From contig CANMWA010000009.1 in assembly GCA_947501475.1 (NCBI GenBank), forward strand, positions 1 to 64,000: DNA of 64,000 bases, written 5' to 3'. Shown here in pieces: positions 53,399 through 63,361 of the stretch (positions are counted from its first letter, which is position 1; each line of letters begins with the position of its first letter). Both the position numbers and the translations under genes were made by a program. The notes below the pieces were generated by a model that was given only the letters and a program-made list of their open reading frames with translations, searched no databases and was not told where the DNA came from. This stretch comes from an uncultured Aquimarina sp. GTDB lineage: Bacteria > Bacteroidota > Bacteroidia > Flavobacteriales > Flavobacteriaceae.

Positions 53399-56300
53399 CT
53401 AAACTTGTTTATAGGATGTTTTTTTATTCCTGAAATAGGCTGTTACTGCAATAAGTATCATCAATAATGCTAAGACATAGACAAAAGTAGGAATCGGTAT
53501 TGGATCTCCTGCTGCATAACTATGAAGCCCTGATAAATAATAATTCACTCCAAAAGAAGTCATGATAATCGACCAAAAAGCAAATGTACTGGCTACATTC
53601 AATACATATCGATTTTGTAACCCAGGGATGAATCGTAAATGTAACACTACTGCATATACGATAATACTTATCAACGCCCACGTTTCCTTAGGATCCCATG
53701 CCCAGTAACGCCCCCAGGACTCATTAGCCCATACACCACCCAAAAATGTTCCTACTGCCAATACAAACAATCCAATAGTCATAGATATTTCATTAATATA
53801 GCTAAGTTCTTTAATACGTATATCAATAGGAATCTTTGTTTTATCTGTTTTTATAATCATCAAGATAAGTGCCATTAGACCCAAAATAGCAGATAAAGCC
53901 AATGGTGCATAACTGCTAATAATAGTTGCTACATGTACTTTTAACCAAAAAGAAGATTTGAGTACTGGCATAAGGTTAGTAATCTCAGGGTTTAACCAGT
54001 CGAGATAACTTACAAATAATAATGCGCCAGAAAACAAAGTAGCTAATGGCAATGCAAAATCAGATTTTCTAAAAGTCATCAATCCGCAAAGCATCAATAC
54101 CCATGCTACAAAAACCAACATCTCATACCCATTACTCCAGGGTGCGTGCTGGGCTACATACCATCTTAATAGTATGTTTCCTGTAAACATCAAAAAACAA
54201 ATTAGCGATAGGATAATCAATGTATTCCATAGCAGTTCAATGGATTTTTTTTGAACAAAAATTTTAGTGATCGCAATTACCAATAATATGAATCCCAAGG
54301 TAAAAAACACTTGAAATAACCAAAAATTGAGATTCAATTCGTTGTACCATATTTCTGCTGCGACTCTTTCATCATTAGGGATAATGTCTTTACCCAATAC
54401 ATTTTGATAGGTCTTTATGTACGAAAGCTTCTCTGTGGCGGCTCCCCATTTCTTCGATACTATATCCTGAAAATAGGAAGGAACAATGGATTGTACAAAC
54501 TTACCATCTTCAGCAGGAAAATCCCTAAAATGATAGGTATAGCTATGCCAAGTGTTGTTCTTGTCATTACCATTAGGAAAAACCTTTAAATAGTTTCCAC
54601 TAAAAACATTGTACAATATATTGAAACGTTCATCTACTTTTATTACTTCTTTGTCAAATTCATTACGTTCTGCAGGTTTCTTAAGATTAGCTTTTTCAAC
54701 CGCTTCAGTCAATATATAAGCTCCTTTTTTATCCAATAGAGCATTAAACGGAACCAGACCATCTTCACTTAGTGCTAAAGGCTTAAATAATACTCCTCCT
54801 TTTTTTTGATCGATCTTAATCAAAGGAATTTGTTGCCATGCATTTGGATTTACATGCATTGCTAAAAATGCTTGGTTAGCATCTAAGCGTATGTTTGATC
54901 CATTGTTTGAATATTTGAAATAAGGTTTTCTAGATATCTTTCTCAAAAACTCAGAAGCAAGTGTATTTATGGGTTTGATTCGTCCATCTAGATCTTGCAC
55001 CATCAATCGACCAAAGAGTTCGGCATGATATACATCGATTTGCTGTTGTTGTACAAGCTCTTTTTCTATGATTGGATCTGTTGTATTTGCACTAGAAAAA
55101 CCTGAAACAAAAAAGAAAAGGAATACTGGTACTACTTGATGTTGTTTTAGCTGCTTTAGTTTTTGATTGATGACTCTAAATCTCGAATTTTTCCCAAATA
55201 ATGTAAAAAACATACCCAATCCCATTAGTAAATACCCTAGATAAGTAATCCAGGTTCCTGCGGCATCATGACTTACAGAAAGTACGGTTCCTAATTCATC
55301 GGTATCATAACTTGCCTGAAAAAACCGATAGCCTTGATAATCTAGTACATGATTCATGAAGATTCGATAGGGTGTCTTCTTGTTATTATCAATAATAGTT
55401 ACCTCACTTGCATATGCCGAAGGGCTTGTAGAACCCGGGTATCGTTCTAATTGAAAATCATTAAGATGTATTGAAAAAGGTATTTCTTGTGGTTGTGCGC
55501 CATAAGAAAGTTGTATGGTTAATCCATTTAGCACAAGTTCATGAGTTGTAGGCAAAAAACCTTCGCGATATAGTAATGAAGACTTTTCTATTTGATCATC
55601 AACCTGAACATTAACAATAAGCGCATCATCTTTGGCTCTGTCATTATCCTTTGGTTTTTCGGATTCACTTACTAGTTCTATAGTTGCGCTAGGGTGAAAG
55701 GACAATGGCACAAAAGAGGCATCACCATCACGATATAAAGTACGTAACGTTAATCGCTGAAGACTATCTTTCTTAATTTTCCCGGCAGTTTGAGAGGCCA
55801 TCATAAAGAAATCCAGATCTCGAGGGGATAGCACACTAAAATCACCATCTTTTTCTATGATATTAATAATGCCTTCTTCTTTGGCATTATATCCAACTTT
55901 ATGATGGTGTTTACCAATACTCTCTACTTCACCTTCTTCCAAAAACACCGTTTGCCTTCCGTTTCCAGACGACACAACTAATTGCAAGAGCGCTTTTCCG
56001 CCTTCAACATCATCTACTATTTCTGGTACAGCATCTGCAACAAACTTATCGTGAGAAATACGTATGGGTATTGTATTAAAATCTGTTTCTATCGTAAAAT
56101 CATTATCACTGATAGGAGAGAAGTTCAATTGTTTTCGAATTACTTTTGTCTTGCTGCCATCAGAAATGTGTACTTGCAGGTAATTATTATCTGAAATTAT
56201 AACATTTGAAGCGCTTCCTTCCCTAATACGCATAATACCACTATAAGAAGAATGTCGCGTAATACCGGCACCTAATAAAATAACGATGAATGCTACATGA

Positions 56301-56542
56301 AACAAAAGGATTGGCCATTTCTCTTTTCTCCACAGCTTGTATTTATAGATATTAGTACCAAAACAGATACCAAGCCCTATCATAACCAGTTCAAACCACC
56401 AGGCATCGTAGATGATTTTCCATGCGGTGGCGGTACCAAAATCATTTTCTACAAAAGTAGCCGTAGCCATGGCGATTGCAAAAAGCAATAATAATAGAAC
56501 AGCCAATATAGGTGAGGAAAAAAAACGATATAATTTATGCAT
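53399..56542 (-). CDS. ccsBA: Fused cytochrome c synthase CcsBA (ResB-CcsA)
   Basis: 1047 residues, a fusion of ResB/CcsB (N-terminal) and CcsA (C-terminal), as in System II cytochrome c maturation. The N-terminal half has about four membrane helices and a large periplasmic domain. The C-terminal half has about eight helices and the haem-binding WWD-type motif WGRYWAWDPKETWAL. Flanking periplasmic histidines are visible (for example LKVHVATIISSYAPL and VVLHLRF). It carries haem out and attaches it to CxxCH motifs. It lies 82 bp after nrfA in the same direction, so it is probably co-expressed and may be needed for the unusual CxxCK haem of NrfA, like NrfI-type lyases (inference). Confidence 0.92.
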   Translation of the reverse strand: MHKLYRFFSSPILAVLLLLLFAIAMATATFVENDFGTATAWKIIYDAWWFELVMIGLGICFGTNIYKYKLWRKEKWPILLFHVAFIVILLGAGITRHSSYSGIMRIREGSASNVIISDNNYLQVHISDGSKTKVIRKQLNFSPISDNDFTIETDFNTIPIRISHDKFVADAVPEIVDDVEGGKALLQLVVSSGNGRQTVFLEEGEVESIGKHHHKVGYNAKEEGIINIIEKDGDFSVLSPRDLDFFMMASQTAGKIKKDSLQRLTLRTLYRDGDASFVPLSFHPSATIELVSESEKPKDNDRAKDDALIVNVQVDDQIEKSSLLYREGFLPTTHELVLNGLTIQLSYGAQPQEIPFSIHLNDFQLERYPGSTSPSAYASEVTIIDNNKKTPYRIFMNHVLDYQGYRFFQASYDTDELGTVLSVSHDAAGTWITYLGYLLMGLGMFFTLFGKNSRFRVINQKLKQLKQHQVVPVFLFFFVSGFSSANTTDPIIEKELVQQQQIDVYHAELFGRLMVQDLDGRIKPINTLASEFLRKISRKPYFKYSNNGSNIRLDANQAFLAMHVNPNAWQQIPLIKIDQKKGGVLFKPLALSEDGLVPFNALLDKKGAYILTEAVEKANLKKPAERNEFDKEVIKVDERFNILYNVFSGNYLKVFPNGNDKNNTWHSYTYHFRDFPAEDGKFVQSIVPSYFQDIVSKKWGAATEKLSYIKTYQNVLGKDIIPNDERVAAEIWYNELNLNFWLFQVFFTLGFILLVIAITKIFVQKKSIELLWNTLIILSLICFLMFTGNILLRWYVAQHAPWSNGYEMLVFVAWVLMLCGLMTFRKSDFALPLATLFSGALLFVSYLDWLNPEITNLMPVLKSSFWLKVHVATIISSYAPLALSAILGLMALILMIIKTDKTKIPIDIRIKELSYINEISMTIGLFVLAVGTFLGGVWANESWGRYWAWDPKETWALISIIVYAVVLHLRFIPGLQNRYVLNVASTFAFWSIIMTSFGVNYYLSGLHSYAAGDPIPIPTFVYVLALLMILIAVTAYFRNKKTSYKQV

Positions 56543-56624
56543 TATGGATTGTTTAGAAAAAGAAAGATAACTTCAATAGGTATACTACTGAAGGTGTTTT
56601 GTGTATAAAAGTATATTTGATTGC

Positions 56625-58124
56625 TTATTCTTCTTGCATTGAAACTGTTTTCACATCTAGTTTTGCTTCTCTGGCTTTTGCTTCTTCTAACCACTTTGGC
56701 AATAGTGTTTTTTTGAATTCTTGTTTTTCTGCTTCTAATTTTTCTATATCGAGACCCACATAAGCTTGGGCTTTTTCCTTAGAAGATATATCTGGCATTT
56801 CTACAGGTTTATTATATCCTAAATCGGCGAGTAACCGTGCTAGTTTTACTCTGGCTTCTTGCGCCACATGTAATCCGCCACCAATAACACGGGCAGTTTC
56901 TACAGGAGAATGAAAAGAAGCACCATGAGAAGCAGCGGCATAATCCCAGCGCCATTGTGCATGACGTATATCTGTTAAAATAGCATCCATTTGTTCTTCG
57001 GTAGCTCCAAGATCCCATGCTTTTTTCGCTTCGATATGAGCTTTAACGAGTAAGTCTTCTAATTTTAAACGGTTTTCTGTCGATTTTTGTTGACGCTCAA
57101 ATACATTGGCCATTAATTTGCTTCCTTCTTCTCTATGGCATACCTGACAGGCATTCGCTATATTATTTAATGGAGATTGTATGTGATGATCGGTAAATTT
57201 TTGTCCTCCTTCACTTTTATAAGGCATATGGCAATCTGCGCAGGATACTCCACGATCTGCATGTACACCTGTTACATAGGTTTCATAGCCGGGATGTTGT
57301 GCTTTTAACATGGGAGTTTTACTAATTTTATGAGTCCAATCTTTAAATTCTAACTCATCATAGTATTTCTCCATATCTTCTACTGCCATTCCGTTTTTCC
57401 ATGGAAAAACGAGATACGGAGTCCCTTCTTTTCCAGGTATATTTTTATTGAAATAGTATTCTACATGGCATTGCGCACATACCAACGAACGCATTTCTTG
57501 ATGTGTAGCATTATTGATATCCTTCCCCATAGCATCAAAAGCCTCTACTAATGCAGGGCGGGTAATACGAAGTTTCATGCTTTTAGGATCATGACAATCG
57601 GCACAACCAATTGAGTTTACAATTTCTGCTCCTTTATCGGCCCATTTTCCTTTATAAAATTCTTCAATTCCTATCTCATTCATCAATCTTGGTACATCTG
57701 GACTTTTACAGGTCCAACAAGTAGCTGGCATTGGTCCGTCACCTTTTCCTTTTGGCCCTCCTGTTCTTAGGGTATTATGAATATCTTCGATGGCGTATAA
57801 ATGTCCACGCCCCTGGTTGTAGTCTTTAGAGAAGCCATATCCTGCAAATAATACAACTAATCGAGGATCTTCCTCAAGCATATCCCGCATAGCAGAACCT
57901 CCTTGGTAGCTAGAAAAACTAGTATCAGCCGTCTGAATAAAGGATTGATATTCTTTTTGGAAATTTTCGCCCCAAACTGCATTTCGAGGTTCATTTTCAC
58001 TAATATCTACTTTTGGGACATATTTGTATTTTGCTTCAGACTTTCTATTAATAATACTGGAAGCCAGTAATCCCAATAAAAATACTACGATAATAGTAAC
58101 AATGAATAATACCTTATTTTTCAT
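56625..58124 (-). CDS. nrfA: Pentahaem cytochrome c nitrite reductase, ammonia-forming
   Basis: 499 residues. An N-terminal hydrophobic segment (~4-25) is a signal peptide or anchor. The catalytic haem motif CWTCK (136-140, Lys ligand) and four CxxCH motifs (C174, C216, C295, C326) are all present, as is the distal-side HHIQSPLNN region. The enzyme reduces nitrite to ammonium with six electrons and can also reduce NO. It takes electrons from NrfH, whose gene ends 12 bp upstream in the same operon. The nearby ccsBA supplies haem attachment. This is the respiratory ammonification (DNRA) enzyme. No nitrate reductase is in the window. Confidence 0.97.
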   Translation of the reverse strand: MKNKVLFIVTIIVVFLLGLLASSIINRKSEAKYKYVPKVDISENEPRNAVWGENFQKEYQSFIQTADTSFSSYQGGSAMRDMLEEDPRLVVLFAGYGFSKDYNQGRGHLYAIEDIHNTLRTGGPKGKGDGPMPATCWTCKSPDVPRLMNEIGIEEFYKGKWADKGAEIVNSIGCADCHDPKSMKLRITRPALVEAFDAMGKDINNATHQEMRSLVCAQCHVEYYFNKNIPGKEGTPYLVFPWKNGMAVEDMEKYYDELEFKDWTHKISKTPMLKAQHPGYETYVTGVHADRGVSCADCHMPYKSEGGQKFTDHHIQSPLNNIANACQVCHREEGSKLMANVFERQQKSTENRLKLEDLLVKAHIEAKKAWDLGATEEQMDAILTDIRHAQWRWDYAAASHGASFHSPVETARVIGGGLHVAQEARVKLARLLADLGYNKPVEMPDISSKEKAQAYVGLDIEKLEAEKQEFKKTLLPKWLEEAKAREAKLDVKTVSMQEE

Positions 58125-58136
58125 AATACTGAATGT

Positions 58137-58736
58137 TTATTTTTCTTCAATTTCTTTTTGTAACCATTCGGGAATAACTGCCTCTACTTCATCTGTTGGC
58201 AATGGCGCTATATTATATTTTACGGTCGAAATTCCATGGCTACGCCCGTGTGGTATTTCACGATGGCAACTCCAACACTGTCTATCTGTTCTATCTGCTG
58301 CATGACCATCTACCCAACCTTCATACTTAGTTTGAGTTACTTGCTGCACATGGCAACGAATACAATTATTCTGAACAACTTCTTGAGAGGCTTCTCTCAT
58401 AAAAATCACATCGGGCTCTGCGCGTAGTGTAAAGATAGAGGCATGATACAAGCCATCTTTAGCTTTAAAATAATATTTGTTGAATACATTATCATGAGGC
58501 ACATGACAATCATTACAAGATGCCCATTCACGATGTGAGCTATGCATCCAACTATTATAAACAGGAGTCATTACATGACAGTTAACGCAGGTTTGTGGAT
58601 TATCACCCATATACGATACCACCTCTGATTCTTTGGCCATAAATAGTCCCAAACCAATAAGGGCGGCTATGAGAAAAACCGCAGTAGTACGCCATCGGGA
58701 TTTTTTATCTGGTAATATTTTGTCTTTTATTGCCAA
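58137..58736 (-). CDS. nrfH: NrfH, tetrahaem quinol-oxidising subunit of nitrite reductase
   Basis: 199 residues. One N-terminal membrane helix (~17-34) anchors a periplasmic NapC/NirT-type domain with four CxxCH motifs (C50 CVNCH, C74 CNDCH, C125 CIRCH, C154 CWSCH). It oxidises membrane quinol and passes electrons to NrfA, whose gene starts 12 bp after its stop. The longer C-terminal tail is typical of the Bacteroidetes form. It is the first cytochrome gene of the nrfH-nrfA-ccsBA row. Confidence 0.95.
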   Translation of the reverse strand: MAIKDKILPDKKSRWRTTAVFLIAALIGLGLFMAKESEVVSYMGDNPQTCVNCHVMTPVYNSWMHSSHREWASCNDCHVPHDNVFNKYYFKAKDGLYHASIFTLRAEPDVIFMREASQEVVQNNCIRCHVQQVTQTKYEGWVDGHAADRTDRQCWSCHREIPHGRSHGISTVKYNIAPLPTDEVEAVIPEWLQKEIEEK

Positions 58737-58785
58737 GATTTGTGTGGTGTGAATTAGTATATAAATTTAAGTAAAAACTAAGTAT

Positions 58786-59196
58786 CTATTTATTAATATT
58801 CCTGATTTCCTCTTTATACGTTTCCTGATCTAATCCTTTTTCAATAACAGCTAACGATTTTGCAACGATGTACTTAACATTCCCAGGGGTAAATCCTATT
58901 GCTTTAGCCATTCTTTCTAACCAAAGGGTTTGTTGTTCTCCAGAAATGGTTTCATCGTCAGAAATTAGTTTTGTTAAGGTATACATGCTCTCTAATCTCT
59001 CATTATGGGTAGTTGTAGGTTCTAATGGATAGGTGAGATAGTTTTGCATGATGTGATCATATTCTTCTCCCGAAATTTCTAAGATTTTGGCCAAATGGCC
59101 TAAAAAGGTTTTCTCTTCTTCCGATACTTCGCCATCTCTTAAGGTAATTTTAACAACTGCGCCAAATTGATAATGATAGGTACTCTCTGATTTCAT
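58786..59196 (-). CDS. TerB-like small cytosolic protein
   Basis: 136 residues, all-helical. KITLRDGEVSEEEKTFLGHL (~16-35) and LISDDETISGEQQTLW (~77-92) repeat the acidic D-G-E/D-E-x-x-S pattern of TerB/DUF533-type helical bundles. No signal peptide is present. It lies 49 bp before nrfH on the same strand and may be the first gene of that operon. Its role in nitrite respiration is unknown. The match to TerB is by motif only. Confidence 0.65.
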   Translation of the reverse strand: MKSESTYHYQFGAVVKITLRDGEVSEEEKTFLGHLAKILEISGEEYDHIMQNYLTYPLEPTTTHNERLESMYTLTKLISDDETISGEQQTLWLERMAKAIGFTPGNVKYIVAKSLAVIEKGLDQETYKEEIRNINK

Positions 59197-59289
59197 AATA
59201 TCGTAATAAATAATTGTTATACAATAAATTTAGTTAATTTTAATGAGTCACAGATTATCTTTTAAGATCATCTTTAAAATTTAAATACA

Positions 59290-59706
59290 ATGAAACTTAA
59301 CATCACAGGGCTATTGTTTATGGCTTTCCTATCCACATTTAGCCAAACAAAAGAAGAAAAATTACAAGAAAGGCAAAACAACAAAGTAGAGATATTTACT
59401 TCAGATGAGAAAGATAACTTACAAGCTTTTGTTGCCGAGCAAGTTGAAAAAATGAAGCTTTCTGAAAAATTAAGAGAAGAGTACTATGGTATTCTTTTGT
59501 ACTATACAAATAAAATGGGCCGTATAGGAGATAAGAATAAAGGATATACCGAGGGAGAGAAAAAAACCAAACTTGACGCTATGGTAATCCATCTAAATGA
59601 TGAGGTTAAAGAGTTTCTGACAGAAGAGCAATGTAAAATACACAGAGAAAGTTTTGGTAAAATTGTGACTAGTGTATACAATAGAAAAGGCTGGAAAAAA
59701 GAATAG
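59290..59706 (+). CDS. Small exported hypothetical protein
   Basis: 138 residues. A short signal peptide (MKLNITGLLFMAFLSTFSQT) is followed by a highly charged, helical mature part (KEEKLQERQNNKVEIFTSDE and later KTKLDAMVIHLNDEVKEFLT). The FLTEEQCKIHRESFGK end resembles Spy/CpxP-like periplasmic helical proteins in composition only. It starts 28 bp before the TolC-fusion gene on the same strand and divergent from the nrf side, so it may be the first gene of the efflux operon. Confidence 0.7.
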   Translation: MKLNITGLLFMAFLSTFSQTKEEKLQERQNNKVEIFTSDEKDNLQAFVAEQVEKMKLSEKLREEYYGILLYYTNKMGRIGDKNKGYTEGEKKTKLDAMVIHLNDEVKEFLTEEQCKIHRESFGKIVTSVYNRKGWKKE

Positions 59707-59734
59707 TAAAGACTAAATTAATTATTCATAGCTT

Positions 59735-62077
59735 ATGAAAAATGCACTATTTATATTTCTACTATTAGTTAGCACAACCTTTATTTTTGCACAATCCTCC
59801 AAAACAGTAACAATAGGTGTTCTTGCTGATCAATCATCAGAAGAAACAAAGCCTCTGCTGACGAAATTACAAACCGAAATAAAAGGGGTTGTTGGACAGA
59901 GTGCGACTATTGTCTTTAAGGATGTATTAGAAAATGAATTTAATACCGATACGGCAAAATCAAACTATCAGACATTACTAAATTCTGATGTAGATATCAT
60001 CTTATCATTTGGAGTAGTAAATACCATAGTGATTGGTAAAGAAAAACAATATCCAAAACCAATTATTCTTTTTGGTAGTGCTAATAGTGATTTTTATGAT
60101 TTCCCGGAAGGTCAAAAGACTTCCAAAGTTAATAATATCACCTACCTCATTGCTCCTTTTTCATATACAAATGACCTCGATACCTTCAAATCATTGTATG
60201 ACTATAAAAAAATAGGTATTGTAGTTGATGATTTTATACCCGAAAATTTACCTATAAAAGAGTTATTTGATGATTACTTTTCTAAAAATGATGGTTCTTA
60301 TCAGCTTATCCCTCTTCAGAAGGACGGGAGTATAACTACCGATCTAAATGATATAGATGCCGTATATCTGGCAGGTGGGTTTTATTTGGATGATAGTCAA
60401 TTTAAAACATTGGTTACGAATATCAATTCTAAAAAACTCCCTTCTTTTTCGGCATATAGCAAAGAAGACGTAGAAAAAGGAATTTTAGCCTCTAATCAGC
60501 CAGAAACTAATATTGATCAGTTTTTTAGGCGTATTGCCCTTAATGTAGAATCTATTATTGAGGGAACAAACCCATCTACATTACCCATGTATTTAGATTA
60601 TAAGAAGAAACTTTCTATTAACTCTAGCACAGCAAAACAAATTGGCTTTCCATTACGGTATAGCATGTTAGCTAATGCAGACTTTATAGGAGGGGAGAAT
60701 GATGTAGTTGTAGGAACATCGTATTCTATTATTGATATCATGAAAGGTGTAGTAGAAAAAAACCTTTCACTCGACGCAGAAAGAAAAAATATTGAGTTAA
60801 CTAGTCAGGACGTAAAAACTGCTAAGAGTAGTTATTTGCCAAATGTAACTGCCAGTGCAAATGGCGTATATCTAGATCCCAAGGTTGCAGAGATCTCTAA
60901 TGGCACTAATCCTGAGTTTTCTACTTCTGGAAACGTAACACTGGAACAAGTAATTTATTCTGAAGGTGCTGGAGCCAATATCACGATCAATGAAAATTTA
61001 CAAAAGGCACAACAAGAAACGTATAATGCGGTAGAACTAGATGCAATTCTTAATGCTTCGGTAGCTTATTTTAATGCCTTGGTGCTGAAAACGAATGTGG
61101 CGATTCAAAATCAAAACCTTCAGGTTACCAAAAAGAATTTAGAAATCTCAGATCAAAATTTTGTAGCTGGAGAATCGGGCAAGTCTGATGTGCTACGTTT
61201 TAGAAGTCAGTTGGCCCAGAATACGCAAAGTTTGATCAATGCAGAAAATCAAAAACGACAAGCATTCAACACGATTAATCAATTAATGAATAATCCAATC
61301 GCAACCGAAATAGATGTTGATGATGCCAAAATATCAGAAGGTATATTTGAAAACTATAGGTATTTGGATTTTTTGGAGATTCTGGATGATCCAAAATTGC
61401 GACCTGCTTTAGTTGAATTTTTAGTCGAAGAAGCGAAGAAAAATGCTCCTGAATTAAAAAATATCGGGTATAACATGGAGGCTACACAGCGTAATTATCG
61501 ATTGAATAACCTGGGCCGATTTGTCCCAACCGTAGCGTTACAAGGGCAATATAGTCTTGCTATTTCAGAATCTGGTAAAGGAACAACCGTTCCTCCCGGT
61601 TTCCCTAATGCTCCCGATGGCACATACAATGTAGGACTCAACCTTTCCTTGCCGATCTTTCAGCAAAATCAACGAAATATTAACAGACAAACAGCAAAGA
61701 TTCAAGAAGATCAATTATTGGTGCAAAAAGAAAATGTAGAACTGAACATCGAAAAAAATGTAAATGACATTTTATTGGATATGACGAATCAAATTGCAAA
61801 TATTGAAATTTCCAAAGTGTCAGAAGAAGCTGCCAAAGAGAGTTTGGATCTTACACAAAATGCATATGCTCAAGGCGCGGTACCCCTTATACAATTGATT
61901 GATGCCCAAACTAATTATTTGCAAGCACAGCTTGCCAGAGCAACGGCCAATTATGATTATTTATTGACCTCTATGCAATTAGAAAGAGCTATTGGTTATT
62001 TCTTTTTAATGAATACAGCCGCAAGTAACCAAGATTTTATTCAAAGAGCTAATGAGTTTATACTTAATAGAAATTAA
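59735..62077 (+). CDS. TolC-family outer-membrane efflux protein fused to an ABC-type substrate-binding domain
   Basis: 780 residues, far longer than a usual TolC protein (~450). After the signal peptide (ending FIFAQ), residues ~24-310 resemble an ABC_sub_bind-type periplasmic binding fold (KTVTIGVLADQSSEETKPLL, VDIILSFGVVNT, KPIILFGSANSDF, YKKIGIVVDDF). Residues ~335-780 are an outer membrane efflux domain with two helical-hairpin repeats (LDAERKNIELTSQDVKTAKS at the start, and LTQNAYAQGAVPLIQLIDAQ near the end). The adaptor and RND pump genes follow. The fused domain may sense or deliver the exported compound in the periplasm. I know of this fusion only loosely. Confidence 0.85.
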   Translation: MKNALFIFLLLVSTTFIFAQSSKTVTIGVLADQSSEETKPLLTKLQTEIKGVVGQSATIVFKDVLENEFNTDTAKSNYQTLLNSDVDIILSFGVVNTIVIGKEKQYPKPIILFGSANSDFYDFPEGQKTSKVNNITYLIAPFSYTNDLDTFKSLYDYKKIGIVVDDFIPENLPIKELFDDYFSKNDGSYQLIPLQKDGSITTDLNDIDAVYLAGGFYLDDSQFKTLVTNINSKKLPSFSAYSKEDVEKGILASNQPETNIDQFFRRIALNVESIIEGTNPSTLPMYLDYKKKLSINSSTAKQIGFPLRYSMLANADFIGGENDVVVGTSYSIIDIMKGVVEKNLSLDAERKNIELTSQDVKTAKSSYLPNVTASANGVYLDPKVAEISNGTNPEFSTSGNVTLEQVIYSEGAGANITINENLQKAQQETYNAVELDAILNASVAYFNALVLKTNVAIQNQNLQVTKKNLEISDQNFVAGESGKSDVLRFRSQLAQNTQSLINAENQKRQAFNTINQLMNNPIATEIDVDDAKISEGIFENYRYLDFLEILDDPKLRPALVEFLVEEAKKNAPELKNIGYNMEATQRNYRLNNLGRFVPTVALQGQYSLAISESGKGTTVPPGFPNAPDGTYNVGLNLSLPIFQQNQRNINRQTAKIQEDQLLVQKENVELNIEKNVNDILLDMTNQIANIEISKVSEEAAKESLDLTQNAYAQGAVPLIQLIDAQTNYLQAQLARATANYDYLLTSMQLERAIGYFFLMNTAASNQDFIQRANEFILNRN

Positions 62078-62087
62078 TGAAGCATAA

Positions 62088-62210
62088 GAGTTCCTTCTCC
62101 TTGGACGACATCGCTTAGCGATGGGCGAGAAGAAGCATTGGAGTTAGGGTGAGGGGTGTTTTTGAAGAACACCCTCACCTTAATCCTCTCCCTCAAAGGA
62201 GAGGAGACAT
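62088..62210. repeat. REP-like imperfect inverted repeat between tolC-like and adaptor genes
   Basis: GGTGAGGGGTGTT (62148-62160) pairs with AACACCCTCACC (62168-62179). Outer parts (TTCCTTCTCCTT near 62091 and AAAGGAGAGGAG near 62196) extend the fold, and a small stem CATCGC/GCGATG lies inside. The composition differs from the surroundings; this is the kind of mobile intergenic palindrome found in many genomes. It may weaken read-through between the efflux genes. Confidence 0.65.
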
Positions 62211-62248
62211 AAAAGTTTAACTTAAAAACCACTAATACACCTATAGAA

Positions 62249-63340
62249 ATGAGATTTATAAAATATATACTACTATCAGCATTCATATTTTTGACGTTAA
62301 ATGCCTGTAAAAAGGAAGTGGAGAAAAAAGAAGAGGTATTGCGACCTGTACAATTTCAGGTGGTGGGAAATTCAAATTCACAAAATATCAGAACGTTTAG
62401 CGGTGTTGCTAAAGCTGGTGACGAAATTGAATTAAGTTTCAGAAGTACTGGGATTATCACAACACTGGACATCAAAGTAGGACAGAAAGTAAATAAGGGA
62501 GATTTGATTGCTAAGTTGGATAATGTGCAAGCAAATCTTGCTTATGAGCAGTCAGTTTCCGCACTCAATAGTGCTAAATCAGCTATGAATACTGCCAAAT
62601 CTAGTTTGGATCGTATTAAATCTTTATATGAAAAGGGAAGTAACTCATTAAGTGATTATGAATCTGCTAAAAATTTATACCAAAGTGCATTAGATCAATA
62701 TGAATCTGCAAAACGTAACAAAAGTATCCAACAGTCACAAATCAGTTATGGGTATATCAAAGCACCTAAAACAGGAATTATTGCAGCAAAAAACAGTCAG
62801 CTTAATGAAAATGTAAGCGCTGGACAGGTGATTGCGATATTAAACGCAGGAGATCATACGAATATCGAAGTAGGATTGCCAGAGAATGTAATTAACAAAG
62901 TACAATTAGGCATGAATCCCGAAATTTCTTTTTCAGCCTTGGCTGGAAAAAAAATGAATGGAACTGTAATTGAAATTGCTCCTGTTGTAGATGAAGGTTC
63001 TGCTACGTATCCGGTAAAGATTGACATTACAGATCCTACTAAAGAAATTAAACCTGGTATGACTGCTAATGTTACTTTTGATTTTAAAGTAGGTGACACC
63101 GAAGGAAGTAGTGCTTTAGTGATTCCGGTGAAAGCGGTTGGAGAAGATGGTGAAGGTAATTTTGTTTTTTTAATTGAATCTGAAGATGAAGCCATAGGGG
63201 TTGTAAAGAAGCATCGTGTAGAAATTGGAGAACTTACTACAGATGGTTTTAAAATTAAAAGTGGGCTTTCTGAAGGCCAAAGAATAGCTACAGCAGGGCT
63301 TCAGACCTTGTTAGACGGACAAAAAGTGAAATTACAATAA
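62249..63340 (+). CDS. RND efflux periplasmic adaptor (membrane fusion protein), lipoprotein
   Basis: 363 residues. The signal peptide ends in a lipobox (TLNAC, Cys ~20). Barrel-sandwich/biotinyl-lipoyl half-motifs GIITTLDIKVGQKVNKGDLI (~64-83) and YIKAPKTGIIAAKNSQLNEN (~170-189) flank an alpha-hairpin (~90-155). A beta-barrel and a membrane-proximal domain follow (GMTANVTFDF, GLSEGQRIATAGLQTLLDGQ). It links the RND pump to the TolC-like protein encoded upstream. The pump gene starts 22 bp after its stop, so they are one operon. The substrate is unknown. Confidence 0.92.
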   Translation: MRFIKYILLSAFIFLTLNACKKEVEKKEEVLRPVQFQVVGNSNSQNIRTFSGVAKAGDEIELSFRSTGIITTLDIKVGQKVNKGDLIAKLDNVQANLAYEQSVSALNSAKSAMNTAKSSLDRIKSLYEKGSNSLSDYESAKNLYQSALDQYESAKRNKSIQQSQISYGYIKAPKTGIIAAKNSQLNENVSAGQVIAILNAGDHTNIEVGLPENVINKVQLGMNPEISFSALAGKKMNGTVIEIAPVVDEGSATYPVKIDITDPTKEIKPGMTANVTFDFKVGDTEGSSALVIPVKAVGEDGEGNFVFLIESEDEAIGVVKKHRVEIGELTTDGFKIKSGLSEGQRIATAGLQTLLDGQKVKLQ

Positions 63341-63361
63341 TCGTTATTAAAAGTATTAACT

